Shown: positions 43,846 to 54,587, numbered from the stretch's first letter. The stretch is 64,000 bases of DNA from AP-15 sp963702685 (GCA_963702685.1 CAVPDQ010000012.1:1-64000), one strand, 5' to 3'. The notes: generated by a model not told the origin, from the letters alone. Made by a program: numbers and translations.

Positions 43846-46800
43846 TGGAACCCGCTCAAGATGCCCGGCGCGAACGGGTTGAGCACCGAGCCCGCGAGGA
43901 TCTCAAAACTCGCTTGCCGGTCGCCGCGCTGGAACGACAGTGTGTAGCGCTCGGCCGAGCCCGCGCGCTGCAAGCTGCCTTGGCCGAACAGCCGGAACAG
44001 CGCCCAAGGTCCGGTTGCCGACAGCGCGGCACTGCCGCCGGCCGGCGGTGGGTCGAAGGTCAGCTGTACGTTCTGCACGCCGTTCGGCCCCGGCCAAACG
44101 ATTTCGGTTGCCTGCGCCGCGCCATGCGCGTTGCTGATCGAGGTGCCGCCGAGCTGGAGGGTCACCTGTTTTGCCCCGGCGTCGAGCGACAGCGGCGTGA
44201 TGTCGAAGCGCACCGACGGCGTGGTCCCGCCGGCGCCGAAGAACAGGTCGCGGATCACGGCAGCGCGCTGAAAACGGGCGAGCTGCTCCGGCGAAACCGG
44301 CGCCGGCACGCCGTCGACCGCTTGCGTGTGCCAGGTTGCGCCGCTGGTAACGACATAGGGGCGCAGCTGCGTGTTGAAGAAACTGTCGAGCAGGCCGCCC
44401 GGCGCGAACAGCCGCGCGAAATCCTCGAGCGGGATATCGTTCGGCGAACCCGGCACGAACGGGTACCGTCCGGCGACCGCTTTCCGGCACAATTCGGCGG
44501 GGCCGCCGCTGCTGTTGAAGGCGAGCGCCGCCTGTTGCCGCGCGCCGCCGCCGCGCAGCGCCTCGCCGGTGGTCGCCAGAGCGGCGAGCCAACGCGCGAC
44601 CGGCTGCGGGTCGCGCGACGCTTCGGCGCGCAGCGTCAGGATCGGATCCTCGCCGGAAGGCGGCGCCGGCGCAGCACCCGGAGCCGCGGCGGCGAGCTTC
44701 GCCATCTGCTGCTGCAATGCGCTGATCGCCTGCAATGCCTGATCGATCGGCGCGCCGGGACCACTGCCGACAAAATCGCGCAACGCCCGATAGCGGTCGT
44801 CGATCTCCTTGCCGGGAGGCGCCGGCGGCGGCCCGGCATTTTGCGTCCCGAGCAGGGTCTTGAGCCGTGCTGCCGTGCCGGATGCGCGCGGCCCGGTCCC
44901 CGCCACGCCGGCCGCGTTCGCCGCCGCACCAGCCGCATTCGCCGCGGCGGCGGCAGGCGACGCCGGCGGCTGCGACAGGGTCAGCTGGCGAGCGGCCGAC
45001 TTCAACAGATCGCGGATCGGCGATTGTGGCGAGCCCAGGACATAGAGGTCCTGCGCGGCCTGCTCGGCGGTACGCGGCGGCACGATGTCGAGGTCGGCCA
45101 GCATCGCATCCCACGCCTTGGCGTAGTTCGTCTCGTATTCCGCAATCACCTGGTTTTCGAGCGCCGTCGCCTGGGTGCTGTCGGGGGCGACCTCGGCGCT
45201 CTTGCCGAGCACCCAGCTTTCGCGCGTCACCTCGTTGGTGATGTCGCCGAGCGCCGGCAGCAGCACCCGGTAGAAACCGTCGACGGTGTAGAAGCCGGCG
45301 ATGCCGTCGGTCAGCGGCTTGCCCGAACCGCGCACAAAAAACCGACCGCCGCCCGGACCGAGCGCCTCGGCCGGTTGCCACGGCGGCAGCTGCGCTGCGG
45401 CACGCGACGCGGCGATCCGCGAATAGATGCGATTGGCGAGCGGCACCCGGCTGAAGGTCGCGCGCGCCGCGGCAACGAGCGCACCGTCGAGCGAAACCGG
45501 CGGCAGCGGGTTTTGCAGCAGCGCGTCGAGATGCCGGGCAAGGTCGCGCCGCAATGGCGCCATGGCGGGGCCCGGATAGAGCGTCTCCCAATCGAGCGTC
45601 ATCCAGGTCCGCACCAGGTCGCGGTCGAGTGGACCGGCCGAGCCCAGCATCAGGTAGATGCGGGTCGCCTCATAGAGAAAGTCGGGGCGGTCGAGGCTGC
45701 CATGCAGCTGCGCTTCGAGCCGCCAGATCAATCGGGGCAGCAACACCCATTCGAGCGCATGGCGATAGACCGTGCGCGCCCCGGCCGCGAGCTTTGCCTC
45801 CTGCGACAGGCCAAGCTGGACCGTACCGCCCGGCGCCGGATGGTCGTAGCCGTCGGGCAGGGCGCGCGCCTGGTCGAGAAGCGGCACGATGCGCGGCAGG
45901 TCGGCGTCGGCGACCGGGTCGAGCGGCAGCCCGGCGGCGGTTTTCCGATAGGCCGCAAGCGCCGCGTCGAGCTCGGCGATCTGCCGTAAATTCGCTTCGC
46001 GGCTTTGCCACATCAGGGCGGCACCGGCCAGCACGACGAGGCCGGCGAGCACAAACGCCCCGGCCCGCAGCAGCACCCGGCGGCGAGCGGCGCCGGGCTT
46101 TTCCGAGCCCAGCATCGCCTCGCCGAAAATCACGTCTTTGACGAGGCGGGTCAGGAAATAGCTGCGCCCCTCGACCGCACGCAATGCCGGCGCACGCCGC
46201 TGGTCGATGCCGAAACGGCGCGCGAGAACCCCGGTCAGGCGATCGAACGGCGTCCCTTCCTGCGTCCCCGAACAGAAATAAAAGCCGCGTAGGAGCGGCG
46301 CCGGGTCGAGGCGTGAGCCGCCAAAGGCGTCTTGCAGAAAGCCGCCGATCGGCCCCGCGAGGCTCGCGCATTGCGCGCTGAACCCGGCGATCGGCCCGCG
46401 CCGTTCGGGGCTGCGCTCGGTCTGCAACCGGTCGAAAAGCCTGGTGTCGAGGCGCTCGATCAAGGTCCGGAATTCGTCGGTAAAGCCGGCGACCGGGCCG
46501 GCCTCGTTGCGGACGAGCGGGAAAGTGGCGCCCCAAACCTGCCCGCGCCGGTCGCGGTCGAGATCGTCGAAGAACTCGGTGAAGCCGGCAATCAGGTCTG
46601 CTTTGGTAAAGAGGACATAGATCGGCAGACGCAGTGCCAGCCGGTCGCCGATCTCGCGCACGCGCTGGCGGACGGCGCGCGCATGCGCCCGCCATTCCTC
46701 GCCGGCGCCGGCGAGCGCCGTCACCGGGATCGCGACGAGGATGCCGTTCAGCGGCTGGCGCGGCCGCGTGCGCTTCAAGAGGTCGAGAAAGGCGAGCCAG

Positions 46801-47375
46801 CCGGCGCGGTCGATCGCGGTGTCGGAATCCTGGGTGGTGTAGCGGCCGGCAGTGTCGATCAGCACCGCGTCCTCGGTAAACCACCAGTCGCAGAGCCGGG
46901 TGCCGCCGATGCCGGCGACCGGCCCTTGCCCCATTTCGGCGGCGAGCGGAAAGCGCAGTCCGGCATTCAGCAGAGCCGTCGTCTTGCCGGCGCCGGGCGG
47001 GCCGATGATCGCATACCACGGCTCTTCGTAGAGATAGTTGCGCGCGCCGCGCGCCTTGCGCAGCAGGGCGAGCGCCGCGGCGAGCCGGTCGCGCAGCGCC
47101 GCCGCCTCCTCGGCCGCGGCCGGCGCGGCCGGGTCGGGTGCCGCCGCGACGACACCCTCGGCGAGGGCCGCGTCGCGGCCGCGGCGGCGGAAATCGAGCA
47201 CCAGGTTGATCCCAGCCCACAGCGCCGCCATCAAGAGGACGAGCGCGAGCCGGACGCCCCAGCTTTCCAAGACCGAAATAAACGGGCCGAAGAACCAGAC
47301 GAGAACGGCGAGGAGCGCGGTACCGGCGAAGCTCAGCAGCCAGCGCGACGCGATGGAGGCGAAGAGGCCGCGCAC
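43830..47375 (-). CDS. tssM: T6SS membrane-complex protein TssM (IcmF)
   Basis: TssM (1181 residues) spans the inner membrane and periplasm and anchors the apparatus. It has two N-terminal membrane helices (about 11-33 and 41-60), a cytoplasmic NTPase-like domain with intact Walker A GPPGAGKT (125-132) and Walker B-like AVLIDTAGRY, a third helix near 435-455 (VLLRAGAFVLAGLVVLAGAA), and a long periplasmic region ending in the beta-domain FDPPPAGGSAALSATGPWAL. It follows tssL by two bases. Confidence 0.95.
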   Translation of the reverse strand: MRGLFASIASRWLLSFAGTALLAVLVWFFGPFISVLESWGVRLALVLLMAALWAGINLVLDFRRRGRDAALAEGVVAAAPDPAAPAAAEEAAALRDRLAAALALLRKARGARNYLYEEPWYAIIGPPGAGKTTALLNAGLRFPLAAEMGQGPVAGIGGTRLCDWWFTEDAVLIDTAGRYTTQDSDTAIDRAGWLAFLDLLKRTRPRQPLNGILVAIPVTALAGAGEEWRAHARAVRQRVREIGDRLALRLPIYVLFTKADLIAGFTEFFDDLDRDRRGQVWGATFPLVRNEAGPVAGFTDEFRTLIERLDTRLFDRLQTERSPERRGPIAGFSAQCASLAGPIGGFLQDAFGGSRLDPAPLLRGFYFCSGTQEGTPFDRLTGVLARRFGIDQRRAPALRAVEGRSYFLTRLVKDVIFGEAMLGSEKPGAARRRVLLRAGAFVLAGLVVLAGAALMWQSREANLRQIAELDAALAAYRKTAAGLPLDPVADADLPRIVPLLDQARALPDGYDHPAPGGTVQLGLSQEAKLAAGARTVYRHALEWVLLPRLIWRLEAQLHGSLDRPDFLYEATRIYLMLGSAGPLDRDLVRTWMTLDWETLYPGPAMAPLRRDLARHLDALLQNPLPPVSLDGALVAAARATFSRVPLANRIYSRIAASRAAAQLPPWQPAEALGPGGGRFFVRGSGKPLTDGIAGFYTVDGFYRVLLPALGDITNEVTRESWVLGKSAEVAPDSTQATALENQVIAEYETNYAKAWDAMLADLDIVPPRTAEQAAQDLYVLGSPQSPIRDLLKSAARQLTLSQPPASPAAAAANAAGAAANAAGVAGTGPRASGTAARLKTLLGTQNAGPPPAPPGKEIDDRYRALRDFVGSGPGAPIDQALQAISALQQQMAKLAAAAPGAAPAPPSGEDPILTLRAEASRDPQPVARWLAALATTGEALRGGGARQQAALAFNSSGGPAELCRKAVAGRYPFVPGSPNDIPLEDFARLFAPGGLLDSFFNTQLRPYVVTSGATWHTQAVDGVPAPVSPEQLARFQRAAVIRDLFFGAGGTTPSVRFDITPLSLDAGAKQVTLQLGGTSISNAHGAAQATEIVWPGPNGVQNVQLTFDPPPAGGSAALSATGPWALFRLFGQGSLQRAGSAERYTLSFQRGDRQASFEILAGSVLNPFAPGILSGFQCPQL

Positions 47376-47377
47376 GT

Positions 47378-48733
47378 TCAGCCCGGCTGATGCAGTACGA
47401 TTTCGATGCGCCGGTTCTCGGCCCGCTGATCCGGCGTCGTGTTGGCGTTGAGCGGATCAGCCTCGCCTCGGCCTTCGGCAGAGACGCGCCGGGGGTCGCC
47501 GATCGCGCCCGCGATGATCGCCGCCGCCGCCTGCGCCCGCGCCGCCGACAGCTTGAAATTGGACGGGAACTGCACGGTATGGATCGGCTGATTGTCGGTA
47601 TAGCCGATGATTTGAACCGCGCCCGGCTCGCGCTTGAGCGCCGCGCCGACGCGCTGCAAGAGCGGGATGTAACGGGGATCGAGCGTGGCGCTGCCCGAGG
47701 CAAACATGCCGGCGTTGCGGATCCGGATGACCGGCGTCGGCGGCGTGCACAGCACGCTCACCAGCCCTTGCGCGACCTCGGGCTGGAGCAGCGTGCACAG
47801 CGGCTCGGCCGCCGGCAAGACCGGTGGCGGGGGCGGCGGCGCCACCGGAGCGGCGCGGGAAATCCTCGGCATGTGATCGGGCGGCGCCTGCAACAAGCGT
47901 GCGAAGAGCGCGTCGGAACCGGCGTTGAGCGACGCGGAAAACCAGAGGAAAAGCGCGGCCAACAGGGCAAGCGCGGCGCTCGCGGCGACCCAGACCGGGA
48001 CCGTCGGCCGCGGGCCGCGATAGGGTGCGGCGACGCCTCGCCAATGCGGCGACAAATCGGGCTCGGCGGCCTGGCGCTGGCGGACGATCAGCGCATAGGT
48101 CTCTTCGCGCAGCCGGTCGAGCTCGGCCGGACCGCGCGGCGAGAGCCGGTAGCGCCCCTGGAAGCCGAGCGACATGCACAGATACATCAGTTCGACGACC
48201 GGCAGGAATTTGCCGGGGTTCTGCCGCATCTGGTCGAGCAGATTGAAAAAGCGCTCGCCGCTGCGCACCTCCTGATGAAAGCTCGAAACCAGCGAGCGCG
48301 CGTCCCAGATCCCGGTGCTGCCCCATGGCGTGCTCAGCACCACATCGTCGAGGCTGGCGCACAACGCGTAGTGCGCCGGGCGTAAGAGGTCGAGCGGCAC
48401 GCCGGCGTCGCGCGCCTGCTGTTCGAAGGCGCGCACGGCCTGCACCGCCCGCTCGCGCAAATCGCCCGGATCGGGCTGCCCGGCGGTGTTGCGCAACCGG
48501 GCGAGCAACTGCAGCAGCGGCGCCGCTGCTGCGACCAGCGGGCTGACTGCGCTCGCGACACCTTCGGCCCCGTCATCCGCCGCGGCGGGGACGCCTGCGC
48601 GCGGCGGCGCCGGCTCGAATCGCGGCGGCGCGAGTGGCTGTGGCACGGGTGCTGCCGGGCGGCGCCCGCCGGGAGCCGGACGGATGATCGTCCGGTCGCT
48701 GTCGTCAGGCTCGGAGAACGGGTTGTCGCTCAT
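47378..48733 (-). CDS. tssL: T6SS TssL (DotU/IcmH) fused to an OmpA domain
   Basis: The 451-residue protein starts at 48733. A Pro-rich N-terminus is followed by the DotU cytoplasmic domain (LRERAVQAVRAFEQQARDAG, YALCASLDDVVLSTPWG, FLPVVELMYLCMSLGFQGRY), a membrane helix (about 267-288, WVAASAALALLAALFLWF) and a periplasmic OmpA-like peptidoglycan-binding domain (FASGSATLDPRYIPLLQRVG, IIGYTDNQPI, DQRAENRRIEIVL). The OmpA domain anchors the complex to the cell wall, which fits the absence of a TssJ lipoprotein gene in the island. Confidence 0.95.
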   Translation of the reverse strand: MSDNPFSEPDDSDRTIIRPAPGGRRPAAPVPQPLAPPRFEPAPPRAGVPAAADDGAEGVASAVSPLVAAAAPLLQLLARLRNTAGQPDPGDLRERAVQAVRAFEQQARDAGVPLDLLRPAHYALCASLDDVVLSTPWGSTGIWDARSLVSSFHQEVRSGERFFNLLDQMRQNPGKFLPVVELMYLCMSLGFQGRYRLSPRGPAELDRLREETYALIVRQRQAAEPDLSPHWRGVAAPYRGPRPTVPVWVAASAALALLAALFLWFSASLNAGSDALFARLLQAPPDHMPRISRAAPVAPPPPPPVLPAAEPLCTLLQPEVAQGLVSVLCTPPTPVIRIRNAGMFASGSATLDPRYIPLLQRVGAALKREPGAVQIIGYTDNQPIHTVQFPSNFKLSAARAQAAAAIIAGAIGDPRRVSAEGRGEADPLNANTTPDQRAENRRIEIVLHQPG

Positions 48734-48741
48734 GCCCGGCG

Positions 48742-50076
48742 TCAGCTCCGGATCGCCCACAGTTCCAGTTGCAGACTCGGAAAATCGCCCGAAACGTGGA
48801 TCGCGAAGCCGCCCGAAGACTGCATCTGCTGCCAATGCGGGCTGTTGCGGTCGAGCTCGAAATAAGAGGCCCCGGCATAAAACGGGATCTGTCGCGGCGC
48901 CACCGGCAGCGGCCGTACCGTAATGCCGGGAATGGCGACGTTGACGAGATCGCGGATCTGCTCGACAGCGCCGATCTTGACCTGGCTTGGGAACAGCCGG
49001 CGCAGGTTCTCGGTCGGCATCTCGGCCTGCACGACGAGAACAAAGCTCGCGGCGCGCAGCACCGAGCGATCGGTGATCGGGCCGACGCGCACGCCGTAGC
49101 GCCGCTCTTGCAATGGGATCGCGATCGCGGTCTGCTCCAGCACCGCCGACAGCGACCGGCGCAGATCGGCGACGACCGGGGCGAAGCTGCGCTGCAGATC
49201 CTCGTGGCGGTAGGCGGGATAGGCGTTGGGGCGCCGCGTCACCTCGGTAAAGGTGGCGAACTCGCCAGCCATCTGAACGAGCGCGGAATAAAGATCCGCG
49301 GGGTGCACGTTCCCGGCGTCGGCCCAATGGGCCAGCAGCTTTTGCCAGCGATTGATCGATTGCAGCAGCAGGAAATCGGCGACCTCGGCAACGCCGCGCG
49401 CTCCCGGCGCCGTCAGGCGTGCGGCGAGCGCATCGCCGCGCTGGTTCAGCATGCCGGAAAACTCGGCGATCAGGCCGCTGAGCGGCACGGCGGCCGAGCA
49501 GACGAGCGCCGGCGGGATCCAGTGCTCGTCGAGCACCGCGCGGCGGTCGGCGCCGACCTCGACGATGCGAGCGAGGCCGATCGTCAGATAACCGGCCCGC
49601 TCCTGGCTTTCGAGCATGTAGCGCAACCGCAGGCGCGCGACCTGCAACGGCGCCGGCTGTGGCGAGGCGGAGTGGGTGTCATAGGCCTCGAATTCGTGCA
49701 AGGCGTAACGGCCCTCGGCACCATTGCCGGGATCGCCGCCGATCTCGACGGCCCCCGGCTGGCGCACCGGCGTCGCAAGGAAAACGAGCGCGTTGCGCGT
49801 ATTCTCCGGGAGATCGATCGGCGCTGGATGGTCGGCCTCGCCCGGCAGGGCAAACGGCGTCCCGTCTTCGAACACGCCGGTCGCCGAGGTCACGGCAAAT
49901 CGCCCGGTCGTCAGCAGGTCGCGGTCGATCGCCATGTCGACGATGCCCCACGGATAAGGTCGTAGCGGCGCCGTGCGGGCCCGCACCAGCGTCTCCAGCC
50001 AGCGGTCCTGCTGTTGGAAATGCTGCGCCCGCAGGAACATGCCTTCCTGCCAGACGACCCGGTTGGTCCATGTCAT
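48742..50076 (-). CDS. tssK: T6SS baseplate subunit TssK
   Basis: TssK (444 residues) links the baseplate to TssM/TssL. The start TWTNRVVWQEGMFLRAQHFQ and QDRWLETLVRART are characteristic, as are RYRLHEFEAYD-like ALHEFEAYDTHSA, YPAYRHEDLQRSFAPVVADL and YYFELD-like ASYFELDRNSPHW. It lies between tagH and tssL in the same direction. Confidence 0.96.
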   Translation of the reverse strand: MTWTNRVVWQEGMFLRAQHFQQQDRWLETLVRARTAPLRPYPWGIVDMAIDRDLLTTGRFAVTSATGVFEDGTPFALPGEADHPAPIDLPENTRNALVFLATPVRQPGAVEIGGDPGNGAEGRYALHEFEAYDTHSASPQPAPLQVARLRLRYMLESQERAGYLTIGLARIVEVGADRRAVLDEHWIPPALVCSAAVPLSGLIAEFSGMLNQRGDALAARLTAPGARGVAEVADFLLLQSINRWQKLLAHWADAGNVHPADLYSALVQMAGEFATFTEVTRRPNAYPAYRHEDLQRSFAPVVADLRRSLSAVLEQTAIAIPLQERRYGVRVGPITDRSVLRAASFVLVVQAEMPTENLRRLFPSQVKIGAVEQIRDLVNVAIPGITVRPLPVAPRQIPFYAGASYFELDRNSPHWQQMQSSGGFAIHVSGDFPSLQLELWAIRS

Positions 50077-50104
50077 GGCGCCCCCAGCCTTTCCCTGCGC
50101 CGGC

Positions 50105-51445
50105 CTAATCCTTCACTGACGCCTCGGCGAGCGCTCTTTCGTAGGCGCGGGCGAAGGCCCTGCCGAAAACGCTGTCGAAATTGTCGGACAGCGCCGCGGT
50201 GACCGTACCGTGCAGCGCTTCGAACCGATCCCAGGCGCTTGCCTTTTTCTGCATCGCGACGAGCTCGAACCCGCCGCGCTCGGCCGCCAGGCGGAGCTTC
50301 TGTGGGTCGAATTCGGCGAGCAGGCTGCGCACCGCCGATTGCATCGCGGCGATGGTGGCCAGCTCGTGCAAGCGCAGATCGCGCAGCGCGTCGTTGACCG
50401 CCGCGACCGGGCCCATCTCGGTGCGGCGGCCGGCGCCGATCAGGGCCACGAGGGCATCGTTATCATCGGCCGCAAATTTGAGCGGATTGTTGCCGCTGCT
50501 CCGGATCTGCGTCGCCTCGATGCGCATCTCGCTCTTGACCGCGGCGCGCGCGATCATCGTCTCGCGCAACCCGCTGACGAAGGTCCGAAACGTGGCGCCG
50601 AGCATTTCCATCGTCGCCGTCGGATCGGCGGCCCGGACATCGCCAAGCCCGGCGCCGTGCAGAAAGGCGGCGAGCGAGGCCTCGGGCGCCGATGGCGCCG
50701 GGAAGGGGGGCTCCGCCGGCATCGCGGCGGCCGCCGGCGGAGCGGCCTGTGGCAGAGGCAAGTCGACCGCGGCACGCGGCGGTTGCGACGGCCCCGCCGC
50801 GCTTGCGGCGCGCGGCGGTGCTGCAGCAGCCGGCGGCGGATCGAGGTCGCGGTCCCAGTCTTCGGGCAGCACGGCCCGCGCGATCGGAGCCGCAAACGCG
50901 TCCTCGAGATGCGGCGAATGGTCCGATTGGGTCGGGCCGACAAATGGCGTTTCGGCCGGTTCAGGGGCGAGCGGATCGTAGTCGGCCGGGAGGTTGATCG
51001 CGGGCGAGCCGAGCCCGGCGGCAAACGGGTCGGGATCAGGGTGCTGCCGCAGTAGCGGATCGGGCTCGAACGGCGCCGGCGCAAACGGATCGAGCGCGGC
51101 AGGTGCGGCCCGGTACGGCGCTTCGGCGGGCATGGCGAGGCTCGCCTCGATCTCGTACGAGCCGAGCCGAAGCCGGTCGCCGTCGCGCAGCGCGCGCGGC
51201 TCGACCCGCCCGATCGGCTCGCCGTCGTGGTTCAAAAAGGTCCCGTTTGTCGACAGGTCGCTGACCTGCCAGAGGCCGGTGCGAAACGCCAGCACGCAAT
51301 GCTGCTTCGACAGAAAGCGCTCCGAATCGGGCAACACCCAGTCGTTCTCCGGGCCGCGCCCGATCGAGAACTCGCCGCCCGCCACGCTGCGCGTCTCAGG
51401 CACAACCGCATCGGGACAACGCAACATCGTCAACGTCAAGGTCAT
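50105..51445 (-). CDS. tagH: T6SS FHA-domain protein TagH (Fha)
   Basis: The 446-residue protein starts at the ATG at 51445 (TLTLTMLRCPDAVVPE). An N-terminal FHA domain (about 20-95) shows the phosphothreonine-binding pattern FSIGRGPENDWVLPD, SKQHCVLAFRTGLWQVSDLS and TNGTFLN. A long Pro/Ala-rich linker leads to a C-terminal helical domain (ATFRTFVSGLRETMIARAAV, KSEMRIEATQIRSSGNNPLK) typical of TagH/VasC. It is the likely PpkA substrate, reset by PppA. First gene of the tagH-tssK-tssL-tssM-tagF-pppA block. Confidence 0.94.
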   Translation of the reverse strand: MTLTLTMLRCPDAVVPETRSVAGGEFSIGRGPENDWVLPDSERFLSKQHCVLAFRTGLWQVSDLSTNGTFLNHDGEPIGRVEPRALRDGDRLRLGSYEIEASLAMPAEAPYRAAPAALDPFAPAPFEPDPLLRQHPDPDPFAAGLGSPAINLPADYDPLAPEPAETPFVGPTQSDHSPHLEDAFAAPIARAVLPEDWDRDLDPPPAAAAPPRAASAAGPSQPPRAAVDLPLPQAAPPAAAAMPAEPPFPAPSAPEASLAAFLHGAGLGDVRAADPTATMEMLGATFRTFVSGLRETMIARAAVKSEMRIEATQIRSSGNNPLKFAADDNDALVALIGAGRRTEMGPVAAVNDALRDLRLHELATIAAMQSAVRSLLAEFDPQKLRLAAERGGFELVAMQKKASAWDRFEALHGTVTAALSDNFDSVFGRAFARAYERALAEASVKD

Positions 51446-51876
51446 CGGCAATTCCTGCACCAAGTCGAGCCCGGTGCTCGTTGAACGCAGAATAGCCGAA
51501 AAAACCAGCCGAGAAGAAGTTAAAAAGAGTTGAGCCCGGGACATCGAGCTGGAGGTCCGCCGGCGCGGGATGGATCGCGCAAAAACGAAAATCCGGGTTT
51601 TCGGATCGACGTTGGCCGCGGTCGCCTGCCGCGGTCGCGCACGATTTCCCGATCGCTTTTTCGCAGTGTAGGATCGGCGCGGCGTGCGCCGAGTTAAGAC
51701 CGCCGAGTTTCGACGATTGTGCGACCGCAAGAGCAGTGCGATGCTTTCCCGCGGCCCGTGCATTGCGTCGCCGGCCGGCGCCTCGGCGAGCGCGCATTCG
51801 ATTTTGACAGCATGGTCGATCTTACCGCGACCCCACCCCCGGACCGCTACCCGAACCGCCAGCAAGGGACGCTGCA
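51446..51876. promoter_or_regulatory. divergent upstream region between tagH and vgrG
   Basis: This 431-base gap contains no convincing gene; it has a short A-rich patch at about 51500-51535 and a T-rich one near 51657. It should carry the promoters of the leftward second T6SS block and of the rightward vgrG unit. No consensus promoter could be placed with confidence. Confidence 0.4.
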
Positions 51877-54577
51877 ATGGCCGGCTATTCCCAGCAGGAC
51901 CACATTCTGCGCATCGACACGATCCTCAATGAGGACGCGTCGGAAAATGCGCTCGAGGGCGATCCTTTGCTGCTCGCCAAGATCGACGGCGTCGAGGGGA
52001 TTTCGCGGCTCTTCGGCTACGACGTCGTCATGTTGCGCGATGCCGGCGGCGCCGAGGGGGCGACACGGCCCCCGATCGATCCGACAAAGCTGATCGACAC
52101 CCACGTGACGATCGGCGCACGACCCGACAAGGACGAGGATTTCATCAAGCGCGCCGGGATGTTCGAGACCTTCGAGGACATCCTCGGGATCGACATCGCC
52201 CATGCGCTGCCGGCACAGCTCGGCAATATTCGCGACTTTCACATCTATCGGGCGCGCATCGTCCCTTGGGTCAAGGTATTGAGCCGCGACATTTGCTACC
52301 GCGTGTTCGAGAACAAGACCGTCGTCGACATCCTTCAAGCCATCTGCGACGAGGCCAAAAAGAGCTATCCAAAACTAAAAGTCGATCTCACCAGCCTGAG
52401 CAGTCCGCCGCAACCCTTTCCGTCGATGGATTATTGCGTGCAGTTCGGTGAGAGCACGCTCGATTTCATGTTTCGGATCATGGCGCGCTTTGGCATCTGG
52501 TATTACTTTGGATATACTCCGGGCGATGAAAGCCTGGTTCTCAACGGCACGATGATCGTGAAAGGGCAATGGGACCGCAAAGTCCCGGTGGTCGGCCACA
52601 CCGACGTCACCATCGTCGACGACAATCCGGATATCGGCAACATCGGCAAGCTGGTGCGCCGATACCGCACGCCGGAGCGCCGGGTCGCGGTCGGTGGCTT
52701 CAATTATCTCGATCCGACCCACCCCTATTACAAGGACGGGGCGGTCGACCCGGCAGAAGATCTGCTCAAGGCGGAGGGCGGCGCCCCAGCACAGACGCAG
52801 TGGGCCGGCAGCACCGCCTTTGCCGAGCCGCTCTTCGCCGATTCCGATGCGGCTGCGGCGGCCAAAACCGCCGCGTCGCAGAACCAGTCCGAGGTCTTTC
52901 TCCTGTCCGGCATCACCAGGAACAACACTTTTGCCTCCGGTTATTATTTCCACATCGAGAAAGATAAAAATTTCGACCCTGCTCACAACACAAAAAAATC
53001 ATTTAATGATATCGTCGACCACGATTTCATCGTCGATGCGTTGTCGATAACTTCCAATGATTATACTTATATGAACCTGCCAACAGACGATATTATTGGA
53101 GAATTACGAGATTTTGTATTAAAAGCGGTATCATCTCTGGAAGCCGATGCCTTGGACTATTCGAATAATGCACTGTTGCGGACCTCGCTCTGGGCGACCA
53201 GGGCGGCGGCGGCAAAAATCTATCCGGCGGTCAACCGCAGCCCGGCGCTCGACCGGTCGAACCCGCCGGCTCCCGGAGAGTTGTATTGGACGGCCGAGTT
53301 CGAACACCGCCTCGGGACTCGACGTGACCGCCGGCGGATTGGTCAGTACCGCATCTTCGCTGCTCGGATACAGTGTCGATCTCAAGCAGGCGATCCTCGA
53401 CCACAAGAACATCCAAGTATTCGCGGTCGGCGTGATCGCGGTTCCGGCCAGGGCGCCCGTCGATCTGCCGCTGCCGCTCGCCGCGCGTCCGGTCGCGCGC
53501 GGCCCGCATACCGCGGTCGTGATCGGTCCGGACGGCGTCAGCACCAAGAACCAGGACCTTTACTGCGACGCGATCGGCCGCGTGCGGGTGCGCTTTCCGT
53601 GGGATCCGGGACCGCCGCAGGGCGACAGCAAGCTGCCGCCGGTGTTTCCGTTCGCGCAGCCGGACAAGCCGACGACGTCGGGCGGCAACACCTGTTGGGT
53701 CAGGGTCGTCGAAAGCTGGGCCGGGCGGCATTACGGCACCCAGTTTCTGCCGCGGATCGGCCAGGAGGTGCTGGTCGATTTTCTCGATGGGGATCCCGAG
53801 CGCCCGGTGATCACCGGGCGGCTCTACAACGCCGACCGCACCACCACCAATCTGCCCTTCCCCGATCCCTCAGTGAAGGACACGCAACTCGACAAGCTGA
53901 CCGACTTGCCAAATACCGTCAAATCCGACCCGCCGCTCAGCGGCATCAAGACCTGGAGCATGCCGACGACCAAACCGGACGGCACGGCGTTGCCCGCGCG
54001 GTTCCATCTGCTGCGCTTCAGCGACAAGCGCGACAAAGAGCAATATCTGATCCGCGCCCAGCACCGCCTCGACATCACCGCCTTCGACAAGCGCTATGAG
54101 AGCATCGGTTCCGACCGCCATCTGACCGTCGGCGGCAAAAAGACAGACCCGGCGGAGATCAGCGGCGACTACATCGCCAAGGTCTATCGCCATTACTATC
54201 TGCACGTCGGCGATCCTGAGTTTTCGCCGCAGTCCGGCAATCGCGTCACTCTGCTTGAGCAGAATGAAGAAATCGAGGTCAAGAAGGATGCGAATCAGAA
54301 GATCGGCGGCAATTGGAGCACCTCCGCCGGCGGCCAGGTAACGATCGACGCGAATGGTTTCGACGGCACGATCGTCTTGAATGCGACGACCAACATCTCG
54401 CTCGTGGTCGGCGAGAGCTCGATCGTGATCACACCCGCCGCAATCGCCATCACCGCGCCGATGGTACTGATCAATTCGGCCGGTCCCGAACCGTCGCCGC
54501 CGATCATGCCGCAGGTGGACGCACCGCAAGAACCGACCGCGGCCGATCCCGGCGACACGCTGACCCCGCCCGATTGA
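51877..54577 (+). CDS. vgrG: T6SS spike protein VgrG, with one frameshift
   Basis: VgrG trimers tip the Hcp tube. The N-terminal gp27-like part (HILRIDTILNEDASENALEG, ESTLDFMFRIMARFGIWYYF) runs in one frame to about 53316. The rest (LDVTAGGLVSTASSLLG, GRVRVRFPWDPGPP, ESWAGRHYGTQFLPRIGQEV, LVDFLDGDPERPVITGRLYN and a beta-helical tail VTIDANGFDGTIVLN) continues one frame on to 54577. Removing one base near 53317 joins HRLG to LDVT and gives about 900 residues. No enzymatic C-terminal extension is seen, so effectors are probably encoded by the genes downstream. A segment at about 52955-53145 is distinctly AT-rich. Confidence 0.88.
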
Positions 54578-54587
54578 GCGGTCAGCG

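Noticed and set aside
43836..45989. 717-codon rightward frame across tssM
   Set aside because: Arg-rich shadow of tssM with no domains; tssM on the other strand is complete.
47378..49327. Extension of tssL upstream to 49327
   Set aside because: The extra codons lie inside tssK in a nonsense frame; the DotU protein starts naturally at 48733.
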